Assembly: GCA_054601695.1 (NCBI GenBank)
Contig: BAAHQB010000473.1
Span: 1 to 64,000 of the forward strand
DNA length: 64,000 nt
Origin: Amorphochlora amoebiformis
Taxonomy: Eukaryota; Cercozoa; Chlorarachniophyceae
Direction of reading: 5' to 3'
The first letter of the stretch is position 1. Every line of letters begins with the position of its first letter. The translations under genes and the position numbers were made by a program. Under the pieces are notes generated by a model that worked only from the letters and a program-made list of their open reading frames with translations, was not told the origin of the DNA and did not search any database. Of the stretch, positions 51,410 to 64,000 are shown one piece after another.

Positions 51410-51522
51410 TCATACACATATGAAGTACACATATTTCCAATATACTTCTTTGGGTAATATGCGTATGTATTCATTCTCAGGTAATTTCACAACCATGCCA
51501 TCGAGTCGACCAGTCTATGTAA
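48702..51522 (+). CDS. Predicted 3' gene end of unknown function (68 codons over 4 exons)
   Basis: Exons 48702-48761, 49583-49618, 50693-50761 and 51481-51522 all join in phase 0 (donors GTCACA, GTCGAA, GTAATA; acceptors ATAAAG, TATATAG, TTGATACAG, TTCATTCTCAG). The peptide runs [55 protein letters not shown] and [13 protein letters not shown], then TAA at 51520-51522. The third exon is the most convincing, since it is complex sequence with mixed codons between TA runs. Leu-rich amphipathic segments suggest helices. No family is recognised and no start codon was found. Exon 1 is duplicated three more times in its intron, and intron 2 contains a 440-bp interstitial telomeric block. The uniform phase 0 makes chance joining easier, so the chain is less certain than its exons. 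Confidence 0.42.
48712..49180. repeat. Exon-plus-donor repeat, 4 copies separated by TA runs
   Basis: GATATGATATTTTTACCGAT, CAATCCTTCTCGTATTTCAT and ACAGGTCACATTACTATATC, followed by a TA run of variable length, recur near 48717, 48900, 49022 and 49123. Copies 1 and 2 keep the full exon frame and copies 3 and 4 start later. All four keep the CATACAG/GTCACA donor. Confidence 0.93.
49722..50165. repeat. Interstitial telomeric sequence, C-rich, about 440 bp
   Basis: CCCTAACCCTAA with frequent variants CCCAAA, TCCTAAT, CTGGCCCTAA and CTAGCCCTAA, in the same orientation as the chromosome end. There is higher-order structure, because a segment with CCTAATCCTAATCCTAGCCC recurs several times. It lies inside a predicted plus-strand intron. 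Confidence 0.96.
50166..50690. repeat. TA microsatellites
   Basis: (TA)n with gaps at 50330-50375 and 50520-50600. The second contains a good acceptor (GTGTTTCTCAACAG ending 50564) followed by only 19 bases to GTACAA, and no reading frame fits the neighbouring exons. Confidence 0.85.
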
Positions 51523-51539
51523 AAACGGAAAAATTACAA

Positions 51540-51718
51540 CTTACATTGCAATATCACACCACCACAATATTAATCGTTGTACAGCACAAACAAATACATC
51601 ATTACTAACATAAATACGACATATGTTATGCTGAAGCAAAAACGTGCTAAAATTTATAATGAATACAGTGTGTTGATAAATTTGTATGTATATAAATATA
51701 CATATATATATATATATA

Positions 51719-51766
<48 letters not shown>

Positions 51767-51971
51767 TATATATACCACGACATGCATCGTCGCGCAGCAC
51801 AAACAACATATATATATATATATATATATATGATTGTAGACATTAACACAATATACATATGTTATGTTGTAATATAAACAAGATAAACTTTATATTGAAT
51901 ACAGTATATTGACAAATTTCTATACATATATATATATATATATAATATATATATAATATATTATATGTTTG

Positions 51972-52018
<47 letters not shown>

Positions 52019-52060
52019 TACCACGATATGCATCGTCGTACAGCACAAACAACATATATA
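51540..52060. repeat. Diverged repeat of about 230 bp, 3 copies
   Basis: CGTTGTACAGCACAAACAAA near 51575, CGTCGCGCAGCACAAACAAC near 51788 and CGTCGTACAGCACAAACAAC near 52032 mark three copies. The first two also share ATGAATACAGTGTGTTGATA / TTGAATACAGTATATTGACA about 80-100 bases on. The first copy is open on plus (VMLKQKRAKIYNEYSVLIN) and the second is not. Confidence 0.85.
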
Positions 52061-52254
52061 TCATCATAAACACAAACACAATATATACTTAATACTTAAT
52101 ATGTGTATGTATTCTAATAGTTCATATATTATTGTACTATATATTTACAGACTTATACATATAACATATATATATATACATATATATATAAATATAAATA
52201 AATATACTAAATATGCAAGTAATTCATATTATTGTATTATGCATGCAAATGTAT

Positions 52255-52312
<58 letters not shown>

Positions 52313-52452
52313 ACATATACATACACATATATTAGCTATATATACGTACAAAATATATGCATAGGCAATATATATTCATATATGTTATGTATACTGATAT
52401 ATTTGTGTATATCTATACATACGTATATATATATATATATATATATATATTA

Positions 52453-52488
<36 letters not shown>

Positions 52489-52547
52489 TATTAGATAAAT
52501 TTATACTAATGTATGTCTCAAATATATATATTTGTATATATTCACAA

Positions 52548-52613
<66 letters not shown>

Positions 52614-52614
52614 G

Positions 52615-53265
52615 ATATGATGGATTAGTGGATTTCGTAAATCTTAAGCACACTGGCCGGACAGTTTACAGATTACTCAAAATGACTACACAACAAAGGT
52701 ATTATATCTTACTATATCTGCATATCTATATCCAATACTTTACTATATCTGCATATCTATTTCCAATACTTTACAGATTACTCAAAATGACTACACAACA
52801 AAGGTATTATATCTTACTATATCTGCATATCTATATCCAATACTTTACAAATTACTCAAAATGACTACACAACAAAGGTATTATATGTTAGTATATCTGC
52901 ATGTCTATATCCAATACTTTACAGATTTCTCAAAATGACTACATAATAAAGGTATTATATCTTACTATATCTGCATGTCTATATCCAATACTTTACAGAT
53001 TTTTCAAAATAACTACATAATAAAGGTATTATATCTTACTATATCTGCATGTCTATATCCAATACTTTACAGATGACACAAAATGAATGTGAAAGAAGGA
53101 TATTGCATGTTACGATATCTGCATATCTATATCAAATACTTTATAGATTACTCAAAATGACTATCAAAAAAGGATATTTTATGTTTATGTATCCATATAT
53201 ATATATACATAAATAGTGTATATCTCCTCCTTGTATACATATATGGATGTATTAGTGTATTTAAA

Positions 53266-53312
<47 letters not shown>

Positions 53313-53645
53313 TATATGTATATATGTATATATGTATGTATGTATGTATATATATATATGTATGTAAATATATATATATATATATATGTATGTACACATA
53401 TTATTAATGTACATATTATAGGCACGCATCTATATGTATTTGTACATATAAATACATATACATTTATATACCTATATATATATATATATATGTATATATA
53501 ATATTGTACATAACATATGTGTAGAAATATGTTTATTATACATATGCTTATACATGCATACATAGGAAATGTATATACATACATACACACATATATTGTA
53601 TATAAATATACACACATATATATATATGCATATATGTGTATACAT

Positions 53646-53697
<52 letters not shown>

Positions 53698-53948
53698 CAT
53701 ACATACATATATATATGTACATATAAATTATATATGTACGTATTATAGATGCGCATCTATATGTATTTGTACATATAAATATATATACATTTATATACAT
53801 GTAAATATATACATTTATATACACATATATATATATATATATATTTGTACGTAATGTATATATATATATATATATATGTGTGTTTGTAGAAATATATATT
53901 ATATCATAGTATATGCTTATACATGCATATATAGTACATGTATATATT

Positions 53949-53994
<46 letters not shown>

Positions 53995-54042
53995 CTCAGA
54001 CAAGATCTGGCAGATTCTCGGTTTAAGATATTTAAAGCCAGG

Positions 54043-54084
<42 letters not shown>

Positions 54085-54585
54085 CATATTGACATATAAT
54101 TACATTTACACATCCAGACATAATGCAAATAATCATCTGTTTTTATTTGTGTATATTCTTCTAAAAAAATACCTATATTACCCATGTTTGATTCTTCTGC
54201 CCAGATTCGTATATTTAAAACTAGCAAACCCATATACAAATATCAACAAAAAATATATATGTTTGTGTTAGCGCAAGCAGTAGATATGAATAAATAGTCG
54301 ACAATTTGGTTCTGAGCTGTATTCGGGACAGCTTCTTTGTATAAATATATATGTATATATATATATATGTATATATATATAGGTATATATGTATAATCAT
54401 ATATATGTATATATTTATATGTATATATATATATATATGTATATATATAATATATATATGAATTCACACAAATCACGCATATATACATAAATATGTAGTT
54501 ACATATTTTATGCACTTTCGGTTACAATTGACTCACACTTTGATGATCAGTTACTTTTAACTCTATATATATCTATATATATATG

Positions 54586-54635
<50 letters not shown>

Positions 54636-55130
54636 TGAGTCACTTACGTGAGTGTACATTATGGGAGCATTCACAGACTGCTCACAATGCATTAAGAAAT
54701 GCTGGAGATATGGTAGTCGGTTACTTTTGATGACACTTGGACAATCATTAACCTTCTGCTTGTGGTGAGATGATGTCGTGTGAGATGTATATTTAGTAGA
54801 TTGCTTGGCATTATATCTTTCTTTCTCTTGCTTTTAAAGCCATTGGTTCAGAGCATTATTGGCTCTTGTCTTTGCTGTACCAGAATATATATATATGTGT
54901 GTATATATATTTGTATATATATATATATATATATGTAGATTTGATCCAGGATACATCTTCAAGAGGGCAGGTCGCGTACCTAATACATATGACATATTAT
55001 ATAATATATTTATATTTATATATATATATATAAATATATATATATATATCTATATTACAAATATATTCTTGTATGCGTGTATAATTCATATACATATACG
55101 CATATACATATACATATATATAAATATATG

Positions 55131-55166
<36 letters not shown>

Positions 55167-55359
55167 ATATCTCCAAAAAAGCAAATATGTACATATTCTT
55201 TGTACGTGTGTAGGGGTACACATACCCACCCGTAAAAAGTCATTATTACATCAATACACTCCATATTATTTGTTTTCATGTCAATAAATACTATACTCCG
55301 TTCAGTATAATGCATATAGATATTAGTTATATATATACATATATATATATATATCTCTA

Positions 55360-55405
<46 letters not shown>

Positions 55406-55529
55406 GTATACAATATCTTTTCGGCGTTGAGGATTTACTTCCGAGGTTGATCCTATCAATTATGTATATGTATATACATATATATATATATAATATATAA
55501 TATATATAATTATACTGTATACATATATG

Positions 55530-55560
<31 letters not shown>

Positions 55561-55710
55561 TTATATTTATGCAACTGCCCACTTTAGCAAATGATTCCAG
55601 ATTATAACCAGAAGACTATAAAGTTCCAAATTACGTACATTCGTATGCATATGTTATATACCTACAGGACCGACTCTCCTCCCCGTCCTCCGATGTTTCT
55701 TTCGCCGTAG
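52615..55710 (+). CDS. Predicted 3' gene end of unknown function (79 codons over 5 exons)
   Basis: Exons 52615-52698, 54000-54041, 54939-54970, 55406-55445 and 55668-55710. Phases are 2, 2, 1 and 2, and every junction joins, which is hard to get by chance. Donors are GTATTA, GTAACT, GTCGCG and GTTGAT. The peptide runs [62 protein letters not shown] and [13 protein letters not shown], then TAG at 55708-55710. It is basic at first with a Pro-rich end. No family is recognised. The 5' part must lie left of 52615 (two bases needed) and was not found. A 27-nt optional exon at 52777-52803 fits the same phase. Confidence 0.55.
52665..53165 (+). repeat. 75-bp tandem repeat carrying a 27-nt exon-like unit, about 7 copies
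   Basis: Each copy has CAATACTTTACAG, then 27 bases beginning ATTACTCAAAATGAC, then GTATTATATC. That is acceptor, mini-exon and donor. Copy 1 is the end of a real exon. Copy 2 (52777-52803) is intact and adds RLLKMTTQQ without changing frame. Copy 3 has AA for AG, copies 4 and 5 have in-frame TAA, and copies 6 and 7 are diverged. Confidence 0.9.
53170..53995. repeat. TA / TATG microsatellites with a 380-bp periodic element
   Basis: (TA)n. TATAGGCACGCATCTATATGTATT near 53420 and TATAGATGCGCATCTATATG near 53745, each followed by TTTGTACATATAAATACATA, mark a diverged duplication. No exon. Confidence 0.85.
54042..54938. other. Intronic TA runs and complex gaps
   Basis: Between two predicted exons. 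Complex gaps at 54230-54340, 54500-54560 and 54650-54885 include a coding-like stretch at about 54838-54885 ([15 protein letters not shown]) with an acceptor but no donor, and one near 54687-54722 ([12 protein letters not shown]). These could be alternative exons; none was added to the model. Confidence 0.5.
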
Positions 55711-55885
55711 TTGTAACTGCCCAAGTTGTAACTGCCCTAGTTGTAGCTGCCGTAGTTGTAACTGCCGTAGTTGTAACTGCGGGAAGTTGTAACTGCCGTA
55801 GTTGTAACTGCCGCAGTTGTAACTGCCGTAGCCCTAGTTGTAACTGTCGTAGTTGTAACTTCCGTAGTAACTGCCGTTATTTTTA
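55695..55885. repeat. 15-bp minisatellite, core GTAGTTGTAACTGCC
   Basis: About 12 copies of GCCGTAGTTGTAACT, with a few 6-base insertions. It begins exactly at the stop codon of the preceding gene model, so it would lie in the 3' UTR. The minus frame reads SYNYG / AVTTT repeats (ORF 55737-55997), which I treat as an artefact of the 15-base period. Confidence 0.93.
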
Positions 55886-56470
55886 ACTGCCGATATAATG
55901 TGCGTACGTGTATTAGGTATACATATACGTAAATGTTGGAATCCGTCTTATTCAGGGCTACTTGATTGAGATTATAAATGTATGTGTATCCATACAACCA
56001 GGATACAGTTTAATAATAAATTGTCAATAAAAGGCTTAAATGACGCTTAATCTTGTATAGTACTGATCTGCTGAACACGTATGATTGCACTGGATATATG
56101 CTCTATATATACTGATATAATAATAATAATTGGCATATGTACTAGATGTACGGTTCAGTAAGGGCTCGAGTCTAACTGATACTCCCTCCTAGGTCACTAG
56201 TTTCTAGAATTTCTAGTTGGCATTACATCTATATGTTTGAAAATGTACTAGATGTAGTTGCAGCACTTTTCATAGTTTCTATAATTTTCTTTTAGAGCTT
56301 CTATAATTTCTAGAATTTATATAAATTATTCAAAGATTTTTAGTCAGTGTACTCGCACATGCGCTATAAAGTTTCATACAAGCTTAGTATGGCACATGGG
56401 TTAGTCTGTGATTTCGAAAACATATTGTGCAATTTAATAGTAGTATTACATGTAACAGTTAATTTGTAGC
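55886..56470. other. Complex AT-rich island with TTCTAGAATTTCTAG motifs, no gene seen
   Basis: Several TTTCTAGAATTTATA/TTCTATAATTTCTAG words and two ATGTACTAGATGTA phrases. This phrase also occurs near 25155. No exon was found. Confidence 0.5.
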
Positions 56471-56472
56471 AG

Positions 56473-56616
56473 TTTGCAACTGATGCCAAGGTTTTCCAGT
56501 GCCAGTATTATCCCGGTGATCTACAATTCGGGGCATGTAGGATCGGAAATTTTCGAGATACTACTGTCGGAAGTTGCAACAAATTAGGACTAGAGGACTC
56601 GCATTTGACCAATTAG
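56473..56616 (+). CDS. Candidate terminal exon with four Cys
   Basis: After TTTGTAGCAG the plus frame is open for 47 codons to TAG at 56614-56616: FATDAKVFQCQYYPGDLQF, GACRIGNFRDTTVGSCNK, LGLEDSHLTN. Residue use is protein-like, with three or four Cys and Gly-rich turns. It ends just before the start of the DUF5648 gene at 56641, on the same strand. Nothing upstream joins it clearly, so it may be the end of another gene or a decayed exon. Confidence 0.3.
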   Translation, partial: FATDAKVFQCQYYPGDLQFGACRIGNFRDTTVGSCNKLGLEDSHLTN

Positions 56617-56640
56617 CTGATTGCGCACAGCTGTATCGAT

Positions 56641-60350
<3,710 letters not shown>

Positions 60351-60640
60351 CATTCAAAACTTCCCTCCCATATATATGCCTTGCCTCCCGGACTTCCGAA
60401 TGCCCATGATCTCTACAGAGCGTGCGGCATGTCACGGCATGTCACGGCATGTCACGCCATTTTTTAACCACATGTGGCATAACAGCTACATAACCGGGCT
60501 CTCTCTCTCACTCAGAATTTTATAAGATTGCACTTTTTTTGGAACTCGTTTTTTTTTGCCGCATAAATAAATTGCTACCTGTACTGGCCGTGGTAGTTGC
60601 AAGTTAAGGATTATTTATATATTATATATATATATATATA
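60351..60640. other. Sequence downstream of the DUF5648-like gene
   Basis: A candidate poly(A) signal AATAAA lies at 60566-60571, about 216 bases after the stop. CGGCATGTCACGGCATGTCA repeats three times near 60425-60455. The plus frame is open from 60292 to 60525, but it reads through the predicted last exon in another register. Confidence 0.5.
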
Positions 60641-62112
60641 TAATTAATATTAACATTGCAAGACGAGATAAAGCATAAACCCAAGTGGTGATTCACTGGT
60701 GAATGATTGCATAATTTCTCCAATTTCTAGAATTTAGGTTATTATGTATTGTATCTAGATCCAGTGTAACTAGGTGTAACCAACATAGACTAGATAGAAA
60801 CGCAACGCGCGCGAGTGAAACATTCTAGACAATTGTGATTTGTGTATTAACCGGATAAACTAGACAAATATTATAGCATATCATAGTATCTCAGCAGTAT
60901 CTAGAGTATATATAAACTAGATATATGTAATGTCAATACTAGAAATATCTTGGACTCTATATATATATCTCTACAGTCTAGAGAGTATACCGTAATATCA
61001 GCATACATATTCTAGTATATATATATACAACGGTTAACATAAACTATCGTACGTATATCATATTATCTAGATTATAATTACCTAGATTACCAATGATTAT
61101 CTATTATCTGGAAGATAAGTATACGTACGTACAGTCAGAGTGTGGCCATGACTGTTCAACTATCGTACGTATATCATATTATAATTACCAATGATTATCT
61201 ATTATCTAGATTCTGGAAGATAAGTATACGTACGTACAGTCAGAGTCATGACTGATCCAATTGACCGTCTCGTGATAATGTTTAACGTATCTGTATATGT
61301 ACCGTATATATGACACATACAAAAACATGAACTCAAAAGGCCTATTTATACGTACGTACAGTCAGAGTGTGATTCAACTGACCCTCATGATAATGTTTTA
61401 TGTATCTATCTGTATCCATACCCTATATATGGCATACGAAAACATAAATGCAAGAGGCCTATCGATCATATGATTTCACCAGTCCAGTAGGCCGGCCGTG
61501 CGTGGCGTTTTGATGGCTTATATGTACGTAGCCTACGGTACGCACATGCTATACGTATTATAAATCTAATATATAGATCCGATCATCATACACTGATACA
61601 TAAACTTTGGAAATTCGCCACTCAGTCACTGATAGACAACTTGGTGATTGCATTAACATTAACTTACCAGATCTATCCATAGTAATTGATCTCGATTGAA
61701 GAAACATGTATCATACATAATACGTATGTGGCCAATATTCATTCATGTCCATACGTACGTACCATGGCAAGCCGCGGAGCCTCGGATGTAGCATGCGTAC
61801 TATGATCGACGCTATAGGTACAGCAATAGTACGTATGATCTTACTGGATAATGCTACATGGCCATGTATGCGCACTATATTCCGAGTACATGTACATGCG
61901 TATGTCAGCATCTACATTAGATATACGCGCAGTAAAGTAATATATATGCTCATTATTTAGATTATACTCAGCCGCATGTATGCGGCGATGGTGCGCATAC
62001 GTGTCATGATTATACATGTATCTTGTACACATGAATTGATTCATTGAGTACTATTCGTCAATAATGATAAGTTAATGAGGCCGCTAGTTAGGAAACCAGC
62101 GGCTGGAATTAG
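60641..62112. other. AT-rich CTAG/ACGTAC island, no gene seen, with two diverged duplications
   Basis: CTAGA, TCTAGA and TACGTACGTACAG words are frequent. TATCGTACGTATATCATATT, ACCAATGATTATCTATTATC and AAGTATACGTACGTACAGTC recur near 61046 and 61161. GATAATGTTTAACGTATCTG and ACAAAAACATGAACTCAAAA (about 61273) have diverged counterparts about 110-120 bases later. No coding frame. Confidence 0.6.
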
Positions 62113-62277
62113 GTGAAATGGCGACGGCAAGAAATATTTCTAGGTGGAATCACCTGCAACATCGAAACTTCTGCTGTGCTTGAAGTCATGATCAGAGTCA
62201 TAATCGATGATTTCATAATATGCATTATTAATTCTTATGCGCATATGTATACAGTGTATAATCCTAAATATATACAG
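62113..62277 (+). CDS. Candidate exon of an unknown gene
   Basis: After GGAATTAG (ending 62112) the frame is open for 55 codons in phase 0 to a donor at 62278 (ATACAG, then GTATAT). It encodes KWRRQEIFLGGITCNIETSA, VLEVMIRVIIDDFIICII, then a Tyr-rich end. The hydrophobic middle could be a beta-rich core or membrane segment. Read-through gives 69 codons to TAA at 62320-62322. No family recognised. Confidence 0.3.
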
Positions 62278-62459
62278 GTATATTGTCACAAGTTGAACTG
62301 TTTCTTATTCAGACAAATTTAAACATCAATCTCTGAGAACACATATGGATTCCGTCCCTAGGGTCTAAACGGCCGTATACATACATACACACCCGCGTAC
62401 CCGCCACCATGATACTAGCATTACTGATGCCGACGTTTGTATACTATTGCTAATACATT

Positions 62460-62477
62460 TAATTTATTATATATATG

Positions 62478-62511
<34 letters not shown>

Positions 62512-62568
62512 TCGTTCTACAAGGAGGGTGATGGTCACTTTCGTCTGCGAATGCCATCTCTGAAAGTA

Positions 62569-62612
<44 letters not shown>

Positions 62613-62759
62613 TTTGTGTATATATATATGCATTTACACACATATATATATGTGTATATATATGTATATATATATAAATGTATATTCCGCGTATATATTT
62701 ATGATTATATATATATATATATATATTTGGGTATTATGCAGATAACACAGAATTATGCA

Positions 62760-62837
<78 letters not shown>

Positions 62838-63144
62838 GTATATACGTATATCTATATGTATATACTATATATGCTATATACATATGTATATACTATATAT
62901 ATTATATATATATATATATATATATGTATTTATGATTTTCATTTATGTATGACATGTATATCCGCCAAAAAATATGTATATATAGCATATATACATACAT
63001 GTATTGTACATGTATAGATAACATGTATATATATATACATACATATATGTATATTTATAATTATACGATATGCATATGTATTATACAAATATATGTACAT
63101 ATATAAAAATACATGCCATACATTAATTGTATCTACATATATAA

Positions 63145-63199
<55 letters not shown>

Positions 63200-63406
63200 T
63201 ATATACATGAGTCGCATTCATCGATATGCAAAAATATACACATAGATATTCATGTACATATATATATGTCAATACAAATATGTGTGTATATATTTATATA
63301 TGAACATATATATATATATATATATATACACATAGGTATATATATATATATATATATATAATTGGTTGGAAAAATGTAAAAATGTATGTAGTCGAGTATA
63401 AATATA

Positions 63407-63444
<38 letters not shown>

Positions 63445-63525
63445 ATGTATGTATACATATATACATATATATGTATGTATATATATATATATGTATACAT
63501 ACATACATATATATATATATATATT

Positions 63526-63572
<47 letters not shown>

Positions 63573-63604
63573 TGTTTGAAGGTAGTTTTGGTTAAAATAG
63601 TACA

Positions 63605-63688
<84 letters not shown>

Positions 63689-63853
63689 TATATATACATA
63701 TATATATATATATACATATACATATACATAAATGTATGTGTTTTGGTTAATCGAACCTATTGTGTTCTGTGTCAGCCAATATTATTGCATCTGTATATAT
63801 ATATATACATATACATATATATATATGTATATATATATATATACAATATAAAA

Positions 63854-63890
<37 letters not shown>
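62460..63890. repeat. TA / TATG microsatellites with small complex gaps
   Basis: (TA)n with gaps at 62512-62570, 62930-62970, 63205-63250 and 63730-63795. The first gap is listed separately. No other exon found. Confidence 0.92.
62512..62565 (+). CDS. Possible fragment of another DUF5648-like repeat
   Basis: Open from the TA edge to a GTAATA donor at 62566: [18 protein letters not shown]. The F-Y-K-x-G-D-G-H-F spacing matches the F/Y-Y-x-x-x-G-D-H-F core of DUF5648 repeats, but the expected T-x-N/S-x-E is missing and no acceptor is visible. It lies 2.2 kb beyond the full gene on the same strand and may be a remnant of a second copy. Confidence 0.25.
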
Positions 63891-63898
<8 letters not shown>

Positions 63899-63899
<1 letters not shown>

Positions 63900-63949
63900 T
63901 AGAACCAAGAAACCGCACTTCTACAAACGACGAGAATAAAACAACATAC
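63899..63949 (+). CDS. Candidate exon near the right edge
   Basis: Between ATATATACTAG and a strong donor (ACATAC, then GTACGT) 51 bases read, after two bases, [15 protein letters not shown]. The N-D-E-N-K part recalls the T-V-D-E-N-E motif of the DUF5648-like gene, but the match is too short to assign. The window ends in TA sequence 50 bases later. Confidence 0.25.
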
Positions 63950-64000
63950 GTACGTAAATATATATATATAATATATATATAAATATATTTATATATGTAT
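63950..64000. repeat. TA microsatellite at the right edge
   Basis: (TA)n with TAAATA interruptions to the last base of the window. Confidence 0.9.

Noticed and set aside
55737-55997. 86-codon minus ORF ending in SYNYG repeats
   Set aside because: The repeat part follows the 15-bp array and the N-terminal part is TA-influenced. The plus-strand exon at 55668-55710 explains the complex sequence beside it better.

Overview
The window is the left end of a eukaryotic chromosome. It opens on a telomere of the TTAGGG type (read here as CCCTAA) that grades inward through variant repeats into a pure 7-mer array. Below that lies about 62 kb of subtelomere, dominated by (TA)n and TATG/TACA microsatellites, dozens of minisatellites with units of 5 to about 100 bp, and several blocks of degenerate telomere-like sequence. 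Nothing is bacterial in style: there are no operons, ribosome binding sites or long clean ORFs. The species cannot be named from this; TTAGGG telomeres occur in animals, many fungi and many protists. The gene models below point to an intron-rich genome with small exons (12 to about 300 nt) and GT-AG introns.

Almost every long ORF here is an artefact of TA, CT or minisatellite repeats. The real signal sits in short islands of complex sequence between microsatellites. I read these islands as exons by asking that GT/AG sites, codon phase and protein similarity agree. The best results are: a minus-strand gene at 32056-33257 for a small secreted protein (4 exons, signal peptide, 3 Cys after it); a plus-strand gene at 56641-60350 with three DUF5648-like repeats over 9 exons; a plus-strand gene at 36928-39806 with a region resembling a Sin3 paired amphipathic helix; a plus-strand two-exon 3' gene end at 30941-31455; plus-strand exon chains at 48702-51522 and 52615-55710 of unknown function; a minus-strand terminal exon at 8884-9009; and a decayed hAT transposon at 25247-27514 with a perfect 8-bp target-site duplication.

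Layout: 1-1605 telomere and variant repeats; 1.6-7.3 kb microsatellites and minisatellites; 7.3-9.0 kb complex island with a gene end; 9-23 kb repeats, including several G-rich or C-rich telomere-like arrays; 23.7-24.3 kb exons of an unknown gene; 25.2-27.5 kb hAT element; 27.5-30.3 kb CTAG-rich and minisatellite DNA; 30.9-34.5 kb densest gene island; 36.9-39.8 kb PAH-like gene; 40.7-46 kb repeats with scattered exon candidates; 46.2-46.7 and 49.7-50.2 kb interstitial telomeric blocks; 48.7-60.4 kb three consecutive plus-strand gene models; 60.4-64 kb CTAG/ACGTAC-rich DNA, then microsatellites.

The most unusual observation is that minisatellites inside introns repeatedly turn out to be copies of the adjoining exon edge with its splice site. 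This is seen at 37.8, 38.6, 48.7 and 52.7 kb. One case is a 27-nt frame-neutral unit bounded by AG and GT. All gene models come from reading the sequence by eye, with no transcript or database support.
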